A stretch of 5,445 bases of DNA from JBLRWS01 sp047921075. Its GTDB lineage: Bacteria; Bacteroidota; Rhodothermia; Balneolales; Balneolaceae. Numbering within the stretch: position 1 is the stretch's first letter; each line of letters opens with the position of its first letter. The notes beneath the pieces were generated by a model. The model did not search any database and had not been told where the DNA came from. It was given only the letters and a program-made list of their open reading frames with translations. Shown here in pieces: positions 1 to 5,381 of the stretch. Both the position numbers and the translations under genes were made by a program. The stretch spans positions 1 through 5,445 of the forward strand of contig JBLRWS010000107.1 of NCBI GenBank assembly GCA_047921075.1. The letters run 5' to 3'.

Positions 1-70
1 CATTGAAACTGAATAAGATTGAGAAAGTTAAAACCAAGGCTATTATAGAATTTACGATTAGTATTTTCAT
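1..70 (-). CDS. Partial CDS: N-terminus of a putative secreted or membrane protein, cut by the window edge
   Basis: On the minus strand an ATG at base 70 opens a frame that runs without a stop to base 1 (23 codons plus one base). The peptide begins Met-Lys-Ile-Leu and then has an almost uninterrupted hydrophobic stretch over residues 4-22, rich in Ile, Leu, Val and Phe. That is the pattern of a Sec signal peptide or an N-terminal membrane anchor. The region upstream is very AT-rich, with no Shine-Dalgarno sequence, like the other genes here, and a candidate promoter lies 21 bases before the ATG. Its function cannot be told from 23 residues. The gene points the same way as badF-tatD but lies 325 bases beyond tatD, so it probably has its own promoter. 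The main doubt is that a short open frame in AT-rich DNA could be fortuitous. Confidence 0.45.
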   Translation of the reverse strand, partial: MKILIVNSIIALVLTFSILFSFN

Positions 71-91
71 AGCAATTAGATTTTTTGATTA

Positions 92-99
92 AAAATATA
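92..99 (-). promoter_or_regulatory. Candidate -7 element of the left-edge gene (Bacteroidota type)
   Basis: Read on the minus strand, bases 99 to 92 are TATATTTT, matching TAnnTTTG except in the last base. It lies 21 bases before the ATG at 70. A TTTG at 130-127 could serve as the -33 element, but the gap is 27 bases, longer than the roughly 17-23 known for this promoter class. The AT tract fills most of that gap. AT-rich DNA gives many chance matches, so this is only a candidate. Confidence 0.3.
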
Positions 100-104
100 C
101 CTCA

Positions 105-123
105 ATATATATATATATATATA
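105..123. repeat. Alternating AT dinucleotide tract, nine repeats plus one base
   Basis: Nineteen bases alternate A and T without interruption, so the tract is an (AT)9 microsatellite followed by one further A. It sits 35-53 bases upstream of the start of the left-edge partial gene. Such tracts are prone to slipped-strand length change, and perfect ones of this length are uncommon in bacterial DNA of otherwise moderate GC content. Confidence 0.95.
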
Positions 124-144
124 GAACAAATCAAGAATAGATTC

Positions 145-172
145 GCCCCTACCTGCGGCCATACTCAGGGGC
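145..172. repeat. Inverted repeat, 6-bp arms with 16-base loop
   Basis: GCCCCT at 145-150 is the exact reverse complement of AGGGGC at 167-172. It is a GC-rich patch in AT-rich surroundings. No T-run follows on either strand, so it does not look like an intrinsic terminator. Its right arm overlaps a second hairpin at 171-184, so the two cannot form fully at once. Confidence 0.5.
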
Positions 173-184
173 TATGAAAATAGC
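171..184 (+). repeat. Small hairpin with GAAA tetraloop
   Basis: GCTAT at 171-175 and ATAGC at 180-184 form a perfect 5-bp stem closed by GAAA, a GNRA tetraloop when transcribed from the plus strand. It shares bases 171-172 with the preceding inverted repeat. No function is evident. Confidence 0.4.
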
Positions 185-395
185 ATCCGGATAAACTTTG
201 TGGATCTAAAGGAGTAGTTTGAAAAATAATTGTTACAAAATAGATCAATTCTTTCAGGAACGAAACCCGTTTTGCCCAGATGATTATGTGAGGCCGAAAT
301 AGAAGTGCAAAGCTGAAGCAGAGGACTCCTTTTAAGTACTGTTCGAAAACGTCTGTTTTAGGTTATCATGTTTATGTTCTTTTTCGCGCTCGCGT

Positions 396-1169
396 TCATT
401 CCTTAACCCCAAACAAAGCGAACGCATTCCCGGTCGTCACCTTCGCAATATCCTCCAGCGAGGCCCCTTTGAGTTCGGCAAGGTGGGTTGCCGTCAAGGC
501 TACATACGACGGCTCGTTCCGCTCGCCCCTGTGCGGCACCGGCGCCAAATAAGGGGCATCGGTTTCGAGGAGAAGGCGGTCTAACGGCATTTTTGCCACC
601 ACCTCGCCAACGCCCGCGTTTTTGAAGGTGGCCACACCCCCCACACCAAGATACAACCCCATGCCGATGGCCCGTTTCCCCTCTTCTTCGGTTCCGGTAA
701 AACAGTGCCATACACCGTTCAGGCGGCCGTCCTGCTCCTCTTCGATGATATCCAGCAGGTCGGTCGTGCTGTCGCGATTATGCAGCACAATCGGTTTGTC
801 AAGCGCTTTGGCTACCCGGCAGTGCAGACGCAGGCTCTCTTTTTGGGCGTCTATGTGATCGGTGCTCCAGTAGTAATCGAGCCCGGTTTCGCCCACCGCT
901 ACTATGTCATCGCCGGCACAGGTTTCCATCAATTTTGATTCCAGATTGGGCCGCGCCCCTTTTATGTCGCACGGATGCACACCCATCATTTTGTAGAATG
1001 TGATATCGGGGTGGTGCAGCTTGTCCATCTGCCCGAGGGATACCCAGTCGATGGCGGGCAGAAAGATGTGGCGCACCCCTTCTGCTGCCGCTCGGGCAAG
1101 CACATCATTCAGGTCTTCATCAAACGCGTCCAGGTAGAGGTGGCAGTGGGTATCGGCCAGTAGTGGCAT
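396..1169 (-). CDS. TatD family metal-dependent hydrolase (TatD-type DNase)
   Basis: The protein belongs to the amidohydrolase-type TIM-barrel family that includes E. coli TatD, YcfH and YjjV. These are cytoplasmic divalent-metal enzymes with DNase or exonuclease activity. With the start at 1169 it has 257 residues, about normal for the family. The metal-binding set is complete: His8 and His10 (THCH), Glu94 (VGETGLDYY), His130 (VLHNRD), His155 (HCFTG) and Asp204 (LLETDAPYL). The C-terminal NAFALFG motif is also typical. The frame is open upstream to a GTG at 1292, but that extension is not family-like and would overlap the preceding gene, so ATG 1169 is preferred (ATG 1172, adding one Met, is possible). 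It lies about 35 bases after the BadF-type gene, probably in the same transcript, and is not preceded by a Shine-Dalgarno sequence. The exact substrate cannot be told from sequence. Confidence 0.95.
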   Translation of the reverse strand: MPLLADTHCHLYLDAFDEDLNDVLARAAAEGVRHIFLPAIDWVSLGQMDKLHHPDITFYKMMGVHPCDIKGARPNLESKLMETCAGDDIVAVGETGLDYYWSTDHIDAQKESLRLHCRVAKALDKPIVLHNRDSTTDLLDIIEEEQDGRLNGVWHCFTGTEEEGKRAIGMGLYLGVGGVATFKNAGVGEVVAKMPLDRLLLETDAPYLAPVPHRGERNEPSYVALTATHLAELKGASLEDIAKVTTGNAFALFGVKE

Positions 1170-1204
1170 CATCAGTCGGTTATTTATCCGTTTTCGTTGT
1201 CGGG

Positions 1205-2041
1205 TCAGGATTTCTCCATGACCTGTGCAGCAAGGGCTTTGATGGTGCTTTCCAGAATCCGGATATCGGTAAAGCCGGCCTCCGATGCGCACTGCATCAA
1301 CAGCTCCTGATGGCAGCGGGCCACTTCTCCGGTAAAGCAGACCGGGAGGGAGGGATCGGGGTCAATGGAACGAAGCTGACGATCTATAAACGCATCAAAC
1401 CGTTCCCGAACCAGCGTCTTGAGCTCCTCATTCAGATCGCTGTTCAGCACCAGGCCGGCAATGGAGCCGAGTTCGCGGGCCGGGGTATCTGAGCTGTATA
1501 CTCGGTGCATCATGTCGCCGTAGGCGGCCCCCTTCAGGTACTCCCGTACCCGCTGCTGTGTATCTTTCTCAAACTGTCCGCGAAAGTAACGGATCAAAAT
1601 CTGCTTGCCGAGATCGGCAGCACCCCCCTCATCGCCCATTACAAACCCCAGTGCAGCCGATCGGCGTGTGATCTTGCCATGAGACACGTGCCCGGCAATA
1701 GAGCCGGTGCCCAACGCACAAATCACGCCGGTTCCGGTGCCGAATGCGGCGCGTCCGGCACCGGTCAGATCATCCGTCACCACCACATCGGCACCTTCGT
1801 ACGCCTCTTGCAGCAGTGCGGTAATGCGGTCGCGACCCTCGCCGGGATAGCAGCCCGCACCGTAGAAAAAAATGCGATCGGGGTGCAGTCTGCGGCTTTG
1901 CGGCACGTAGCGGTCAATATTCATGGTTTCGGGCAGATAGGCGGGATGGAGCCCCGGCTTTCGAAAATAGATCGGTTTCCCCTCCTCAATGTACACCCAC
2001 TCGGTTTTGGTCGCTCCGCTATCGGCAAGTAAAATAGTCAT
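1205..2041 (-). CDS. BadF/BadG/BcrA/BcrD-type ATPase, N-acetylglucosamine kinase-like
   Basis: This 278-residue protein has the fold signatures of the actin/Hsp70/sugar-kinase superfamily: phosphate-1 motif DSGATKT at residues 7-13, a VVTDDLTGAGRAAFG stretch, phosphate-2 motif ALGTGSIAG, the GDEGG signature following GFVM, and an adenosine-site-like FTGEVA near the C-terminus. In the family the last motif usually reads FTGG or similar, so Glu after Gly is slightly divergent. Family members phosphorylate amino sugars such as N-acetylglucosamine in the cytoplasm. Here a role in amino-sugar or cell-wall sugar recycling is an inference, since no sugar transporter or isomerase lies nearby. ATG 2041 is chosen because the DSGATKT motif then lies near the N-terminus, as expected. 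An upstream TTG at 2077 would add 12 Pro/Gly-rich residues unlike the family. It is the first gene of a likely two-gene unit with tatD. Confidence 0.88.
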   Translation of the reverse strand: MTILLADSGATKTEWVYIEEGKPIYFRKPGLHPAYLPETMNIDRYVPQSRRLHPDRIFFYGAGCYPGEGRDRITALLQEAYEGADVVVTDDLTGAGRAAFGTGTGVICALGTGSIAGHVSHGKITRRSAALGFVMGDEGGAADLGKQILIRYFRGQFEKDTQQRVREYLKGAAYGDMMHRVYSSDTPARELGSIAGLVLNSDLNEELKTLVRERFDAFIDRQLRSIDPDPSLPVCFTGEVARCHQELLMQCASEAGFTDIRILESTIKALAAQVMEKS

Positions 2042-2134
2042 GGGTGGCTTTGGCCGTCCCGGCCCTGTTCTGTTCAATTTTTCTGTGTCGATTCTTTTGT
2101 ACTTTTCAGCACTTCTAAAATAACGACTTTTTGC
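2042..2134. promoter_or_regulatory. Divergent promoter region between the BadF-type gene and kynA
   Basis: The starts of the two divergently transcribed genes are 93 bases apart, so both promoters must lie here or slightly inside the genes. On the plus strand TACTTTTC at 2100-2107 resembles the TAnnTTTG element 27 bases before the kynA start, but no good upstream element accompanies it. A short GGCCG/CGGCC inverted repeat with a 3-base loop at 2052-2064 falls in the leader of the BadF-type gene. Neither start has a Shine-Dalgarno sequence. No clear operator is visible. Confidence 0.45.
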
Positions 2135-2923
2135 ATGGGGAAAAGCCTAACCTACACCACCTATCTAAAGATCGACGAGCTGCTCGAACTGCAACAGCCC
2201 GAATCGGACCCGGCTGAGCATGACGAGATGCTTTTCATCATCATCCATCAAACCTACGAGCTCTGGTTCAAACAGATTCTGCACGAATTTGACAAGCTGC
2301 GTGCCGATCTGGCGGCCGGCAGAAGCTGGGATGCCGCCAAAACGATGCGCCGCGTGCTCACCATCCTCAAAACGATGGTTGCGCAGATCGACATCCTGGA
2401 GACGATGACGCCGCTCGAGTTCAACAGCTTTCGTGGATTTCTGCAGCAGGCCAGCGGCTTTCAGTCGGTGCAGTTTCGGGAGATGGAGATTCTATGCGGC
2501 ATGCGTTCTCCGCATATCATCGACGTACACAGGGAACAGCCACACCTGCAGAAAAAACTGATTGCCCGGGAAAAAGAGCAGACACTCTGGGAGGCGTTTT
2601 GCTCGTTTTTGAGAACGAAAGGGTACGATATGCAGATGCCGGAACGGCGCAACGAACAGGGGCTGGTGTACGACCCTTCGGAGCACAACCAGTCGGTACT
2701 GCTCGATGTGATGCGGAACGATGCCGAAAGTGCGCAGCTTTGCGAACTGTTTGTAGATTATGATGAGGGGCTTATGGAGTGGCGATATCGCCACGTAAAA
2801 ATGGTGGAACGAACCATCGGTACCAAACGTGGCACGGGGGGATCTGATGGCGCCGGATACCTGCGCAGTACACTGCACCATCCCATTTTTCCCGATCTCT
2901 GGGAAATCCGAACTCAATTTTAG
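2135..2923 (+). CDS. kynA: Tryptophan 2,3-dioxygenase
   Basis: This haem enzyme opens the indole ring of L-tryptophan with O2 to give N-formylkynurenine, the first step of the kynurenine pathway, in the cytoplasm as a homotetramer. The 262 residues carry the family signatures: HDEMLFIIIHQTYELW at 29-44, MTPLEFNSFRGFLQQASGFQS at 91-111 and RHVKMVERTIGTKRGTGGS at 219-237. By alignment from memory with Xanthomonas TDO, His220 is the proximal haem ligand, His38 the distal base, Phe34 and Arg100 contact substrate, and Thr234 binds the substrate amino group. Phe96 replaces the Xanthomonas Tyr113, as I recall for human TDO. The protein appears complete and active. The start at 2135 gives the usual short N-terminus before LTYTTYLKIDELL. 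No other kynurenine-pathway gene is in the window, and the next gene starts three bases later. Confidence 0.96.
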   Translation: MGKSLTYTTYLKIDELLELQQPESDPAEHDEMLFIIIHQTYELWFKQILHEFDKLRADLAAGRSWDAAKTMRRVLTILKTMVAQIDILETMTPLEFNSFRGFLQQASGFQSVQFREMEILCGMRSPHIIDVHREQPHLQKKLIAREKEQTLWEAFCSFLRTKGYDMQMPERRNEQGLVYDPSEHNQSVLLDVMRNDAESAQLCELFVDYDEGLMEWRYRHVKMVERTIGTKRGTGGSDGAGYLRSTLHHPIFPDLWEIRTQF

Positions 2924-2926
2924 CGT

Positions 2927-3295
2927 ATGTCATCGTCTGAGCTGAACGAACGGAATTTTATGCGTATCTGCTTTATCAACTGGGCCTTGTCGTTCCCGTT
3001 GTTGTTGCTCTTTTCGTGGCCCTATTTTCTGCTGTGCGAGTTGTACGCCATCCCGCGCATGGTAGCCATCCCCGGCAGCCTCATTTTTGCCTTGCCGTTT
3101 ATGCTCACCATTTTACATGGCCACGTCACCCTGGCCGTGGGTGCGCTTCATCGCAAGGAGTACTACAACTGGCTTCAGGGATTTCCCCTCACCTACGGAT
3201 TGCTGTTTCACCCGATTATTATACGCACCCGCTTTCGCCTGGTCCTTTTCGCACTGAGCCTTTTCATCCTGGCCGTCGGGTTTCTGCTACTCTGA
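2927..3295 (+). CDS. Small hydrophobic membrane protein of unknown function
   Basis: I do not recognise this 122-residue protein. It is dominated by hydrophobic segments at about residues 14-41, 47-73, 86-98 and 102-122, suggesting three to four inner-membrane helices, with the last reaching the C-terminus. The short polar start (SSSELNERN) contains no signal peptide. Histidines at 64, 66 and 75 and a charged patch HRKEYYNW (75-82) fall around the end of the second segment. The start at 2927 lies three bases after the kynA stop, so the two genes are probably co-transcribed and may be translationally coupled. An internal ATG at 2960 (residue 12) is an alternative start just before the first hydrophobic segment. 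Coding on this strand is supported by the coherent membrane-type composition and by its clean fit between kynA and the convergent acsA. A link to tryptophan metabolism is suggested only by position. Confidence 0.72.
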   Translation: MSSSELNERNFMRICFINWALSFPLLLLFSWPYFLLCELYAIPRMVAIPGSLIFALPFMLTILHGHVTLAVGALHRKEYYNWLQGFPLTYGLLFHPIIIRTRFRLVLFALSLFILAVGFLLL

Positions 3296-3300
3296 GCAAG

Positions 3301-3316
3301 CAGCACGCAGGTGCTG
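3301..3316. terminator. Candidate bidirectional terminator hairpin between converging genes
   Basis: CAGCAC at 3301-3306 and GTGCTG at 3311-3316 form a perfect 6-bp stem with a GCAG loop, exactly in the 21-base gap between the stop of the membrane protein gene (3295) and the stop of acsA (3317-3319). The position suits termination from both sides. The plus-strand tail is only moderately T-rich (a TTTT at 3326-3329 after several mixed bases), and the minus-strand tail is not T-rich, so the stem alone may be weak. Confidence 0.4.
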
Positions 3317-5215
3317 TTAGTACGCTTTTCCGTTTTTAATCTCCTCTACAACGGCCGGATCGAGCAGTGTGGAGGTGTCGCCGATGTTTTCTACATCGTT
3401 GGCAGCTACCTTGCGCAAAATCCGCCGCATAATTTTACCGGATCGCGTTTTGGGCAGCCCCGACACCACCTGAATTTTATCGGGCTTGGCAATAGGGCCG
3501 ATAATTTTGGTGGCCAGCTCGTGAATCTCCTTCTTGAACGCCTGCGGATCGTCCGGCATGTTTTCGCAAATCATAAACGCATAAATACCCTGCCCTTTAA
3601 TGTCGTGCGGATACCCGACCACAGCGGTCTCCACCACATTGGGGTGTTCATCCACGGCGTTTTCAATTTCAGCGGTGCCCAGGCGGTGCCCCGATACGTT
3701 CAGCACATCATCCACACGTCCGGTAATGCGATAGTAGCCATCTTCATCCCGCCGGCAGCCGTCGCCTGTAAAGTAGTACCCTTTGTAGGCACTCATATAC
3801 GTTTGCAGGTACCGATCGTGATCGCCCCACACCGTTCGGGCGATGCCGGGCCACGGGTGTTTGATGCAGAGGTTGCCGTTCACACCGTTGCCTTCAATTT
3901 CGTTGCCCTCTTCATCCATCAGCACCGGAAAAATACCGGGAAGCGGAAGCGTGGCGAAACCCGGCTTCAGCGGTGTGATGCCCGCCAGCGGAGAGATCAT
4001 GATGCCGGCTGTTTCGGTCTGCCACCAGGTATCTACAATCGGGCAGTTTCCGCCGCCAATATGTTTATGGTACCAGTTCCACGCCTCTTCATTGATCGGT
4101 TCGCCGACAGAGCCCAGCACCTTCAGTGAGCTCAGGTCGTATTTCTTCACATAATCCAGATCGTAACTCATCAACGCACGGATGGCCGTTGGCGCGGTAT
4201 AGAAGTGCGTCACCTTATATTTTTCCACCACCTCCCAGAACCGCCCGGCATCGGGGTAGGTGGGCGTTCCTTCAAAAATAATGCCGGTTGCGCCGCTAAA
4301 GAGCGGGCCGTACATGATGTAGGAGTGGCCGGTGATCCATCCCGCATCGGCCGTGCACCAGTACACATCCTGCTCTGCTACCTGAAATACATTGCGGAAC
4401 GTGTAGCTGGTGTAAACCATATACCCGCCGCAGGTGTGCATCACGCCCTTCGGTTTTCCGGTAGAGCCGGAAGTGTAGAGAATAAAAAGCGGATCTTCCG
4501 CATCCATCTCAACCGCTTTGTGTTTTTTTGAGGCGTTGCGAATGAGCATGTGCCACCACTCGTCGCGCCCCTCCACCCAGTCGATGTCGCGGTTGGTGCG
4601 CTGGCATACAATCACATTCTTCACACTCGGGCAGCTCTCCAGCGCTTCGTCGGATATATCCTTCAGCGGTACATGTTTGTCGCCGCGGCGGAGTCCGTCG
4701 TTGGTAATCAACATTTTTGCATCGCAATCCTGAATGCGTTCGGCCAACGCCTGAGCCGAGAAGCCGGCAAAAACGATGGAGTGCACGGCCCCAATGCGGG
4801 CACAGGCCAGCGCAGCGATCATCAGTTCGGGCGTCATGGCCATGTAAATACAAACCCTGTCGCCTTTTTCTACCCCTTTGCTCTCGAGTACATTGGCAAA
4901 CCGGCACACATCTTCGTGCAGCTGGCGGTAGGTGATGGTTCGGCGAAAGCTATCGGGGTGATTCGGCTCAAAAATAAAGGCTGTTTTGTTGCCGATGGTG
5001 TTCAGGTGGCGGTCCAGCGCATTTTCGGTGATGTTCAGCTTACCCCCTTCAAACCACTTGATATCCCCTTTTTCGAATCCTCCGGAATGAACCTTGTCCC
5101 ATCCCTTCCGCCAATAAAACGTACCGGCTTCGTGTTCCCAGAACTTGAGGCGGTCTTGCTCGCTCTGGTTGTAAATCTCGTTGTATTGATCAAAGGATTG
5201 AATATTTAGCCACAT
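3317..5215 (-). CDS. acsA: Acetyl-CoA synthetase (AMP-forming)
   Basis: The enzyme activates acetate with ATP to acetyl-AMP and then transfers the acetyl group to CoA, in the cytoplasm. It allows growth on acetate and its re-use from overflow or amino-acid breakdown. The 632 residues are close to the usual ~640-650. Visible signatures of the ANL superfamily, in order: P-loop YTSGSTGKPKG at 247-257, acetate-site region WCTADAGWITGHSY at 286-299, adenine/acetate motif DTWWQTET at 395-402 (Trp398 is the equivalent of the Salmonella pocket Trp414), YFTGDG with Asp485, hinge GRVDDVLNVSGHR with Arg500 and Arg511, and PKTRSGKIMRR with catalytic Lys594. That lysine is the residue acetylated for inactivation in the Salmonella enzyme (Lys609). 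The N-terminal ACS domain (SFDQYNEIY) begins at once, supporting ATG 5215. It stands alone as a monocistronic gene, convergent with the kynA pair. After the TET motif Ala403 replaces the common Gly. Confidence 0.97.
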   Translation of the reverse strand: MWLNIQSFDQYNEIYNQSEQDRLKFWEHEAGTFYWRKGWDKVHSGGFEKGDIKWFEGGKLNITENALDRHLNTIGNKTAFIFEPNHPDSFRRTITYRQLHEDVCRFANVLESKGVEKGDRVCIYMAMTPELMIAALACARIGAVHSIVFAGFSAQALAERIQDCDAKMLITNDGLRRGDKHVPLKDISDEALESCPSVKNVIVCQRTNRDIDWVEGRDEWWHMLIRNASKKHKAVEMDAEDPLFILYTSGSTGKPKGVMHTCGGYMVYTSYTFRNVFQVAEQDVYWCTADAGWITGHSYIMYGPLFSGATGIIFEGTPTYPDAGRFWEVVEKYKVTHFYTAPTAIRALMSYDLDYVKKYDLSSLKVLGSVGEPINEEAWNWYHKHIGGGNCPIVDTWWQTETAGIMISPLAGITPLKPGFATLPLPGIFPVLMDEEGNEIEGNGVNGNLCIKHPWPGIARTVWGDHDRYLQTYMSAYKGYYFTGDGCRRDEDGYYRITGRVDDVLNVSGHRLGTAEIENAVDEHPNVVETAVVGYPHDIKGQGIYAFMICENMPDDPQAFKKEIHELATKIIGPIAKPDKIQVVSGLPKTRSGKIMRRILRKVAANDVENIGDTSTLLDPAVVEEIKNGKAY

Positions 5216-5251
5216 AGATAGATCACGGTTTAGAATCAGGATTAAAATAGC

Positions 5252-5273
5252 GCTTCTATGTTGAAGCTTTTTT
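5252..5273 (+). terminator. Terminator-like hairpin with T-run, upstream of acsA
   Basis: GCTTC at 5252-5256 and GAAGC at 5263-5267 form a 5-bp stem with a 6-base loop, followed directly by six T on the plus strand (5268-5273). That is the shape of a weak intrinsic terminator for plus-strand transcripts, although no plus-strand gene ends here. On the minus strand the same hairpin would be in the acsA leader or promoter, 37-58 bases before the ATG, preceded by six A. A competing stem GCTT/AAGC at 5266-5277 overlaps it. Confidence 0.3.
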
Positions 5274-5381
5274 AAGCCATTTTCAAGTTTTATTTATCCG
5301 TTGAGAGCGTTGGGCGGCAATGCGTAAAATACACAACCGAAAGCGGGCTACGTCTTAAAGTGCTGATTTTCGTTTATAACA

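Larger units (their letters stand above)
71..395. other. AT-rich intergenic region, no convincing gene
   Basis: This 325-base stretch separates the tatD stop from the left-edge gene. It is much richer in A+T than the genes to its right. It contains an alternating AT tract, a candidate promoter for the left-edge gene, two overlapping inverted repeats at 145-184 and a 27-codon frame beginning TTG at 219 behind a good ribosome-binding sequence. I found no tRNA-like cloverleaf, no terminator with a T-run behind tatD, and no recognisable remnant of a transposase. Confidence 0.6.

Noticed and set aside
383..396. CGCG-CT-CGCG palindrome just after tatD as a terminator
   Set aside because: A 2-base loop is impossible and the alternative stem is only 3 bp, with no T-run following on the minus strand.
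369..406. 12-codon plus-strand frame of mostly Phe/Ala/Met overlapping the tatD end
   Set aside because: It is too short, unsupported by any start signal, and partly antisense to tatD.
1170..1292. Upstream GTG-started extension of tatD by 41 residues
   Set aside because: It would overlap the end of the BadF-type gene by 88 bases, is rich in Cys/His/Arg unlike the family, and the conserved TatD N-terminus begins right after ATG 1169.
1505..2032. Plus-strand open frame of 175 codons opposite the BadF-type gene
   Set aside because: It is antisense to a protein with clear kinase-superfamily motifs.
2042..2077. TTG-started extension of the BadF-type protein by 12 residues
   Set aside because: The added residues are Pro/Gly/Arg-rich and precede a normal family start; ATG 2041 is better.
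3311..4129. Long plus-strand open frame of 272 codons opposite acsA
   Set aside because: It lies wholly antisense to a clear acetyl-CoA synthetase and has no recognisable motif; it is a shadow of the real gene's codon bias.
4550..5209. Plus-strand open frame of 219 codons opposite the start of acsA
   Set aside because: It is an antisense shadow of the acsA N-terminal half, without family features.
5301..5325. Integron attC-like core (GTTGGGC) upstream of acsA
   Set aside because: Only one 7-base core match exists; no paired complementary core lies at the right distance and no integrase or cassette array is present.
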